Assembly: GCA_036244855.1 (NCBI GenBank)
Contig: BQKZ01004590.1
Coordinates: 42,583-52,737 of the forward strand
Direction: 5' to 3'
Length of the DNA: 10,155 bases
Source: Temnopleurus reevesii
Lineage: Eukaryota; Echinodermata; Echinoidea; Temnopleuroida; Temnopleuridae
Shown here: positions 1-7,300 of the stretch, piece by piece
Numbering within the stretch: position 1 is the stretch's first letter
Layout of the letters: each line of letters opens with the position of its first letter
Position numbers and translations under genes: made by a program
Notes under the pieces: model-generated
The model's database searches: none
Told to the model about the DNA's origin: nothing
The model's input: only the letters and a program-made list of their open reading frames with translations

Positions 1-29
1 TACGTCATCACTATTTGATGTCACGTGAT

Positions 30-200
30 GCAAAGTTGCCAATTTGCTAAAATTATAACTATTTAAATTATTTTTAAAAACCCTTCAAAAATTCATAACT
101 TTCTTATTTATTGTCCGATTTCGCTCAAACTTTTTTTGATATGTTCGTCTAATTTTTGCGCTTTTAATCAAACCAAGTTATTTTTGGCCTGGAGTAACCG
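30..200. repeat. Dispersed repeat, copy 1
   Basis: It shares, in order, GTTGCCAATTT, AAAATTCATAACTTT, GATTTCGCTCAAACTTT and a closing GGAGTAACCGTTTA-like end with the stretch at 3162-3320. The two copies are clearly diverged. The left boundary may lie outside the window. Confidence 0.6.
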
Positions 201-495
201 TTTAAGACGCCTTCACATGAAGAGGATAGCTAAGATCATTTCGAGCAATCAGCCCCTGGATTCCAGGGTGGTTTTCGGACCTGTGAAATAGAGATCAATT
301 CATTTATCTGACAGTGTAAAGATATCCAGATAAAAAAAGTTCTTCAACAATCCAACATCTCATTTTTTTTTCAGACTACATGACACGCAAAAGGTCTGCA
401 TTACAAAATAAAAGGTACAGCGTGGGCCTGATGCGTCCCTACATACATCACTGTTGACTGTATTACATTTGCAGCTAAAGGAGAAAAATAAAAAA
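201..495. other. Intergenic stretch with an isolated acceptor-like site
   Basis: A run of nine T ending CAG (around 366-375) is followed by a 25-codon open frame from an ATG at 380. No donor, partner exon or homology supports an exon here. The rest shows nothing recognisable. Confidence 0.4.
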
Positions 496-649
496 AACAC
501 GATATAAACTATTTCCCAAAAATTATATTATTATATAATTATACTGTGCAGACACAACAATCGAAAGCCGGTTGCAATTTGAATAGCATTACAAAGGATC
601 ATTGAATTTGCGTTTGACTTAATCTTTCGAAAATAGTTTATATCGTGTT
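496..649. mobile_element. Foldback (MITE-like) element with 19-bp perfect inverted repeats
   Basis: AACACGATATAAACTATTT at 496-514 is the exact reverse complement of 631-649. The 116-bp spacer is AT-rich and non-coding. A-rich flanks on both sides prevent a clear target-site call. It is inferred to be a small non-autonomous DNA element. Confidence 0.55.
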
Positions 650-1468
650 AAAAGAAAAATAATCAATTGAAAAAGAACATCTGCAGGAACTAGAGATAAA
701 ACCAAACTATACTGAGTAGAACATGTATATGGTTGATAAATTTTCCTTATAAAGTAAATTACATAGCATATTATTAAATAGAATAAAATGTCTGTAGGGA
801 TCAAAATATCGAATGCAATTAGATTAGCTCTTCATATATTTAGGCTAGAAACGTTTATTATGGTAGTACATGTGTATAATTGGAACACATAGGGGTTTAA
901 TATACTATACCATAAAACCCGATCCATATTCAGAGAGATTATACAATCTTCCTGGAAGCATATAAGCCAGGGCAATCTATAAAGAAATAAATGTGAAAAT
1001 GAAAGGGAAAATTGAAAATTAATCTAACACAATATCCAGCTAACACTAAAATTTTACTAAGAATATGAATGTGATTTACATAGAGAAGTTTAAAAAAAAG
1101 ACAAGAACACCTGTTTATGCATTAAAATAAATTATTTATTCTCTCCATAAAGTAAAAGAAAAGAAAAAATACCAATTGAATACCTGATCTTTTGTATGGA
1201 AGTGAGATACCTATATCTGAGATTCAAAATATCATCATAATTAAGAGGAAAATAGGGGATAAATTTCTCTGTCTATAAGTCTGTAGGACCTCCATTACAA
1301 GTCACGAATCACCAGTGTTGAATCAGAACTCACAGAAACATTGTCCATTCTGGAGGCTAACTTGTCACTTAAAATCTCCACGATTTATCTACTCATGTTC
1401 TGCCTCCATAAAAATCATACAAAAGTTATCTTTATAGTCCAGTAATGATCAACTGTAAGTTTGCAATC
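650..1468. other. Intergenic stretch, nothing recognised
   Basis: AT-rich DNA with no credible coding exon, RNA gene or repeat structure visible on either strand. The minus-strand open frame at 619-804 is hydrophobic by composition and overlaps the arm of the foldback at 496-649. Confidence 0.6.
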
Positions 1469-1875
1469 AATTCTCGCAACCGACCATACACTCAACTTAA
1501 GAACCGCAGATGGCGCTATGCAGCTTTAACTAGAATGACGTCATTTAAGTTGACTTATCTTCTTCCAGTTACGTATATGTGCATGTGTTTATATTTTCGC
1601 TAAGGTTCTAGATCGAAAAATCATGTTTGTTTTGCACTTTTATGTTAAATACTTCCTGATATTAACTTTCATTACACCAAGGTTTGTTTCTTTTATACAG
1701 TACCAAGTACCTTTGATAGTGTCAAAAGAAGAAAAATGGGCAAATATTCAAAAGGATAGCCATGGCACATGTATTAGCTTCCAAAACCGGAAGTCCAGTA
1801 GTCAACTGTAACGGATCAATACCGACGATATCATCAGATAACGTTTAATATCGGGTATTGTCGGTTGCGAGAATT
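1469..1875. mobile_element. Terminal-inverted-repeat element, 407 bp, non-autonomous
   Basis: The ends 1469-1488 and 1856-1875 are inverted repeats matching at 19 of 20 bases around TTCTCGCAACCGAC. Just inside the right end, 1817-1831 and 1848-1860 form a hairpin stem of 13 pairs with a 2-base bulge. AATT occurs at both outer edges and could be part of the repeat or a target duplication; because AATT is palindromic this cannot be decided. The open frame at 1623-1811 shows no transposase features. The class of the helper transposase is unknown. Confidence 0.65.
1535..1544. promoter_or_regulatory. Canonical CRE palindrome ATGACGTCAT within the TIR element
   Basis: The match to the CREB/ATF site TGACGTCA is exact and palindromic. 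It lies in the mobile-element-like segment, far from any supported promoter, so it is only a candidate binding site. Confidence 0.25.
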
Positions 1876-2972
1876 TCCTACAATAGTCCCAAAATGATTC
1901 CTTTGTATTCAAGGCACTATTTTTAGTAGTACTGCAACATGGGTATGACAAAACTGCCAGAATGTTTTTGAAAAGAAATCAAATCAATACCATCATAATC
2001 AGATCTTTATCTTTATCTTCATTTGGTTATCTAACCTAAACAAAACCTTATCCTTCATGCCCCCTTCTCCATAAAGAATAGAGAAAAGGTAACAGGAATT
2101 AAATAATTTATACTTGAAATTATTTTCTAAAGACAGAATACAAAAGTTCATACATTTGTAGCAAATCAAAACGAAAATTTTTTTAGAACAGATTCTGAAG
2201 CATTGCTCTCCGAGAATCATTAGAATCTTAAAGAGCCTAAAAATGACAAGGTACTTTTACTCTTTGGTTTTTCTTTTTCTTGGTAGGGACAAAAAATGTT
2301 TGTCAATGCCAGTTATTGCATCAAATGACATAAAGAAATTTGTTCGAATTGTTTTACTTTATTCTTCTAAATCCCTCACCAGACGCAGTTCCAACTACCA
2401 AAAATTATCAAATCTGTTTGATTGTTCTTGAATTCTACATGTTTTTTTTTTATAAATTATATATTTGTGTGGTATTTACAAATCTGAAATTATCAATATT
2501 CAATGTTTTTCTTCAGATGAATGTACGAAACAAAAAAAAACATTGGACAGTACAAAACTGGTTTAGTAGATATACAGAATCGATTAGCAAAAAGAAATAA
2601 GCAGAGCAAATGGTGAATGCATCAGTGAATTATTGTTCTTTCATTTCGACATGGCTCTTAAGAAACTTTGAATGAGAGTTGTGTATTTTGTCTACTGTCC
2701 TTGTCTGTAATGTTCATACAAAGCAAGCCAAATTAACTTTCTCTTACTTGATTACGTCCCTTAAATTTCATCTAGAAGCCCGGCCAGGCAAAATTAAAAC
2801 GTCCGACATGCTCTTCTTTGGTAGTCTATTTACTGATATATTCATTAAAATTATTGACAAAAATCCACCAACAAACACATGCCTTCTCTATCATCCTTTA
2901 GATCAGTCGACAACTTATAATACTTTGGCAAAGTAATCAAATTTGACATGATCTTTCCATTTGGATCATGAG
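1876..2972. other. Intergenic stretch without a supported gene
   Basis: AT-rich sequence. Open frames at 1999-2220, 2243-2431, 2340-2600 and 2679-2936 have no recognised domains. An acceptor-like pyrimidine tract ending TTCAG at 2517 precedes 27 basic codons closed by a stop, but there is no partner exon. Confidence 0.6.
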
Positions 2973-3096
2973 TTCTTTTTCTAGAAAAGTAGACAAAATT
3001 GTACTTTTCTCATCAAGTGTGATATGGACATTTTGATTCTGCATGCATTTCGGATTTTTTATTTTTTATTTACCGTCTACTTTTCTAGAAAAAGAA
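2973..3096. mobile_element. Foldback (MITE-like) element with 22-bp perfect inverted repeats
   Basis: The arms 2973-2994 and 3075-3096 are exact reverse complements (TTCTTTTTCTAGAAAAGTAG and two more bases), separated by 80 bp of AT-rich spacer. They stop pairing immediately outside and inside the arms. I see no convincing target-site duplication and no coding content, so a non-autonomous element or hairpin is inferred. Confidence 0.6.
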
Positions 3097-3161
3097 GAAA
3101 ATGTAAAATTCTGTGTACAAAGTGAATGGAGAGTTCTCCATGTTGGCAGCCATTTTGTGCC

Positions 3162-3320
3162 TGTACGTTTGCCAATTTAAGGAGCCATTGAGGGGTTTTA
3201 ATCAAAACTTTGAAAATTCATAACTTTTGAATGGATTGTTGGATTTTGCTCATATTTTCAGTTTGATCATTGTATTTGTCTTCATCCACGGAGAGTGCAT
3301 CAATGTCTGGGTGAAGTTCC
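3162..3320. repeat. Dispersed repeat, copy 2
   Basis: It shares an ordered set of blocks with the copy at about 30-200: GTTTGCCAATTT, AAAATTCATAACTTT, a GATTTTGCTCA block, and a final GAAGTTCCCTTTA-like end. It abuts the start of the tandem array. Its family and transposition mechanism are unknown. Confidence 0.6.
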
Positions 3321-4275
3321 CTTTAAGTCTTCTTGACTTATTTGATAATTCAAGCACCTGTTAACAGCAACATCTTTAAATGCATCTTATGCATTTGTAA
3401 ATAGCGCCCTGTGTGATGTACAACAGACCATCTTTAACTCTCCTAGACTGAATTGCTCATTTAAGCAGCAGGTACCAACAATATCTCTTGTTGCATCTCA
3501 TGCATTCATTCATAGCGCCCTCTATGCTCTGTGACAGGCCATCTTTAAATATCCTTGAATAGATTGATCATTTAAGCAGCAGGTACTAACAACATCATTC
3601 ACATTCAGAGCGCCATCTATGCTCCGTGACAGACCATCTTTAGATATCCTTGATTAAATCGATCTTTAAATGCATCGTATGTATTTGTAAATAGCGCCCT
3701 ATGCGATGTGCAACAGACCATCTTTAACTCTCCTTGACTAAATCGATCATTTAAGCAGCAGGTAGCAACAACACCTTTCAACACACCTCATGTGTTTAGT
3801 CAGGGCGCCCTCTATGCTCTGTGACAAGTCATCTTTAAGTCTTCTTGACCAAATTGATAATACCATCAACATCTTTTAATGCATCTCACACATTTAATCA
3901 AAGCCCCCTCTGTGCTCCGTGACAAACCATCTGTAAGTCTTCTTCACTGAATTGATTATTTCACGCAGAAGATAAAAAACAACATCTTTGAATACATCTC
4001 GTGTGTTTATTCAGAGCGCCCTCTATGCTCTGTGACAAGCCATCTTTAAGTCTTCTTGACTAAGTTAATCCTTCAAGCACCGGGTACCAACAACATCTTT
4101 CAACGCATCTCATGCATTCATCCATAGCACCCTCTATGCTCCGTGACAAACCATCTGTAAATCTTCTTCACTAAATTGATTATTAAATCAGCAGGTACCT
4201 TAATAGCGCCTTCTTTGCTCTGTGACAAGCCATCTTTAAGTCTTCTTGACTGAGTTGATCATTGCAGCAGCAGGT
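3320..4275. repeat. Degenerate tandem array, nine units of about 111 bp
   Basis: A GCGCC-type anchor recurs at 3404, 3515, 3610, 3694, 3805, 3903 (GCCCC), 4016, 4127 (GCACC) and 4206. Spacings are 111, 95, 84, 111, 98, 113, 111 and 79. Full units are therefore about 111 bp, and the others carry internal deletions. A unit contains AGCGCCCTCTATGCTC, GTGACA, CCATCTTTAAGTCTTC, TTGACTAAATTGATCATTTA and AGCAGCAGGTACCAACAACA, then a CATCTCATGCATT segment. From 3805 onward, units alternate between a CTCTGTGACAAGCCATCTTT type and a CTCCGTGACAAACCATCTGT type. The array ends about 20 bases from the POLR3F stop codon and has no coding potential. Confidence 0.9.
4006..4011 (-). terminator. Candidate poly(A) signal (AATAAA) for POLR3F
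   Basis: This is the first canonical AATAAA that I find on the minus strand after the stop, about 290 bases downstream and inside the tandem array. If used, the 3' UTR would contain roughly two and a half repeat units. Single hexamers are common in AT-rich DNA, so this is weak. Confidence 0.3.
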
Positions 4276-4297
4276 GCCAGGAAAAGAGAAGCATTCG

Positions 4298-4375
4298 TCA
4301 GTAATCCATCCATTCTTTCATGTATATGCATGTTGATGGTGAAATGGCTCCCCCAATATAACACTGGTTGAAGAC
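4298..4375 (-). CDS. POLR3F: POLR3F terminal coding exon 8
   Basis: It encodes residues 286-310 and TGA: VFNQCYIGGAISPSTCIYMK then EWMDY. This aligns without gaps to the last 25 residues of the vertebrate protein and supplies C290 and C301. A strong pyrimidine tract and TTCTAG|GTC acceptor precede it. It was found by searching the intron 7 region for the conserved CIYM.EW tail. Confidence 0.95.
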   Translation of the reverse strand, partial: VFNQCYIGGAISPSTCIYMKEWMDY

Positions 4376-7300
4376 CTAGAAAAGAGGAATAAGAGATTAT
4401 ATGAAAGGGATATTAAATTGAATTCATTCCATTTATATATTATTGCTTTAACATCTACAGATGGCATAGTAGGAATATCAACAAGATTTGCCTTTATCAT
4501 TCCATTGTATAATTACCCATACTTTAACCAGGGCTGCCGTTCATCAAGTCAATCTTAAAGTTAAGAATGACTTTAAGAAAAACAGGAGTACATAGTCCGG
4601 TGTTATACAGCACAAAACTGATACCAGTCATTCTTAAAGGTGTTCTTCAAGTCATTCATTATTTTGTGAAACTCTACCAAAGTAGTTCCAACAAATTGTG
4701 GCCACAGTTGAATAGAAATGTGGGGTGGTACACTGATAGTTCTGTAGTCTGGAAGGCTATATTCCAGCTAATAAGCTGTAAATAAATGCAACATCCTTGT
4801 ACTCTAAGATACCTGTTAATGGCAAACAACGTAGTTCTAATGTGTGCTATACGTTGAGAAGGGACATTATCCCATTCCCATAAACGATTGGAACGGGGTA
4901 GTCCCTGCACAAAGTCTATAGGAATCACATAATTCAGTTGTCAATGGGTTAAATGAATAAAAATTACAATGAATGTGAGATACTCACTGGACAAACTCCA
5001 CAGGGTGACCTCATGAGCCCGGTGGGTGGGGTCAAAGGTTGAATGGCACGATAGAGCTTAGACGATGAACCGGACGACGTTCCTGCCCCTGCACTGATGG
5101 TCATCTCAACCTTGCCGTCGTAGATGAGTGTGTTGAGGATGGTGTTAATGTCATCGACTGAAAGTTCAACCTGATATAAGGGGAGATAAGTAATCACGGT
5201 TGATCATATCATGCTATACGTACCTAATTTATATTCATTGCCGATCCATTAATAAAAAAAATAATAATAAAACATTTTTATATAACGCATAAAACAATCA
5301 CACCAAAGTCCCTATGGGCTTAAGAGAACATAGAAAACAGAAATAAGTCAAAGGAATTTGGATTATCACTAAGGTTTGATATTGGGTTTTAAAGATTTCT
5401 GTTGGTTACAAGCATAAAAATCTATTATCACTTTTATTCACAACAAAAAGATACCATTGCAAATCCTCCATTATCTGATAATATTAAGGATCAAAATACA
5501 AAAATTATGCCAGAATTCAGAAACTTTGACTGCTTTTTCATATAGAAAATGTATAGAATTGTCTTGCTAACGACGATTATCATGAGCAGATAGTTATTAT
5601 AAAAAGATAGCCCCTAAGGTAATTTTGATGTTTTATATCTAAAACAAATCAATATTATGACTAGAGTCTTCTTATTCCTACCTTGCTAATTCTCAGCTCA
5701 GTGATGAATTTCCAGACTTCCTCTGGCGTGGCGTATGATCTGTTTCTCTTCAACAGTGGATCTATCTGAAGAGCTGAGACACTTTCAACCTAGAGCGATC
5801 AATTAAAGAACAAAAAATGAATTTCGTGGCTTGCTCTGCTGGTCCTGAAAATCATAATTCAGTTTCCTTTCTGGCTATACAATACGTGGAAGATAATAGA
5901 AAGTCATTTACAACTTTATCATAATCATTCACATAATCCGAAAGAGTTCTACTGATTAGTGCATCCTACTACCATGCATCTTCCAGGACAAATCTATTTT
6001 GTTAAGTTTACACTACTTTATTTCTCCATGTTTCATTGTCTCTCCCAGTATGGGTAGAACAACTTTTTTGTTCAATTATTTCATTTTCAACATAGACTAT
6101 TCACAAACATTCAAATGAAACAAGTATTTTTCCCAACAAATGTGTAAATAATCTGTCGGACATATGTAAAACTGGAAAATTAGTAATAAAATACTGTTTT
6201 GAAAATGAGCCAATGGTCATTTCATGTATCTGTGGAATTTTCTCAAGTTCCAGGTGGTTGTATACTGGCATGTAAAATGAAATATCAAGGACTTTTGCGA
6301 GCATTTTGCTGTCACGAATGTTGAACCCTTGTAGATTTAGAAGAAATTCCAAGCTGGTAAACATTTGTTGTTTAACAGTTGATCAATAAATTAAAGTACA
6401 CAAACCTTCTGTTGTAGAAACTTGAAGCACTGCTGATTGAGGACCTCTACAAACTCAGACTCAAACTCCTGATCGCTATACCATGTTCCTCCAGTTACTG
6501 ATGGATCAGGGGTCAAATTAAACAGCATGTACGCCTTCTTTCTTGCTGCCTGGCGTTTGAAAGAAAGACAGAATGATCAGAGTGATAAAAAAATTATAGA
6601 CTAAATATTTGATTTTTAATTTTTGTGCTATAATATCAACAACTTATGAATATTTTCCACTGGCAAAAGTGGCTGGAGTACAGATCCTTCTTATATCAGA
6701 CAAGTGATAGTAGAATTTAGAAATTGAATAGTGTAATTCCCGATGACCCTTCGTACCTAAAAGTTATCAACCAAAACCTATTTGAACTCCATTTCAATTC
6801 AATCCAATTGATTTTGAAAAGCATAGCAAATTGAAACTTATCATAGTTATATCGGCTACATTCCTCTTTAAATATTGAGTCTTATGTTTACCTTTAAAAA
6901 TGTCACTATTGCTAAGAAAACCATCAAAATTAATTTCTCTCATACCACCTGAGGTTTCGATTGAATGAATTTGGTGTTTGGTAGATAATAATTGAAATAC
7001 TTCTTGCCTAATCCCAACATGGATAAACAATGATTGATAGTGCTTTACCCAGATGGCGTGAAAAAATTCACAGGCAAAGTCAGGTAGGAATTAAACCCAC
7101 AACCTCCTGATGACTAGACAGGCGTCTTACCACTATACCAACGAAAGCCAATGGCTGATAATTCAATTGATAATTATGCAGTACCTGCTGCTATTATGCG
7201 AACCACAGTCATTGGCTTTCGGTTGACCCGAGTTTGCCTGTGATTTTTTTCCCACATCATCTCGGTAAAGCACTGTCGATCAATGTTTATCCATGTTTTG

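Noticed and set aside
376..454. Possible exon after a nine-T pyrimidine tract and CAG, reading MTRKRSALQNKRY
   Set aside because: There is no partner exon, homology or clear donor; single acceptor-like sites are expected by chance in T-rich DNA.
1623..1811. Transposase fragment in the TIR element
   Set aside because: The 62-codon frame shows no catalytic or DNA-binding motif and looks like chance.
2518..2600. Possible terminal exon after TTCTTCAG with a basic 27-residue frame
   Set aside because: It has a good acceptor-like sequence but no upstream exon and no recognised family; chance is as likely.
3404..4220. CRISPR-like array
   Set aside because: The units are long, degenerate, variable in length and contiguous, with no unique spacers, and the host is an animal.
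4567..4928. Overlapping open frames on both strands in intron 7
   Set aside because: Neither reads like a known protein, they overlap each other, and the POLR3F exons flank and skip them.
6101..6364. 87-codon minus-strand open frame in intron 5
   Set aside because: No recognised domain, no splice link to POLR3F, and the flanking exons join in frame without it.
7087..7141. Functional tRNA gene on the minus strand
   Set aside because: The A and B boxes and two arms are present, but the acceptor stem does not pair and the segment is part of a repeat, so it is a SINE head.
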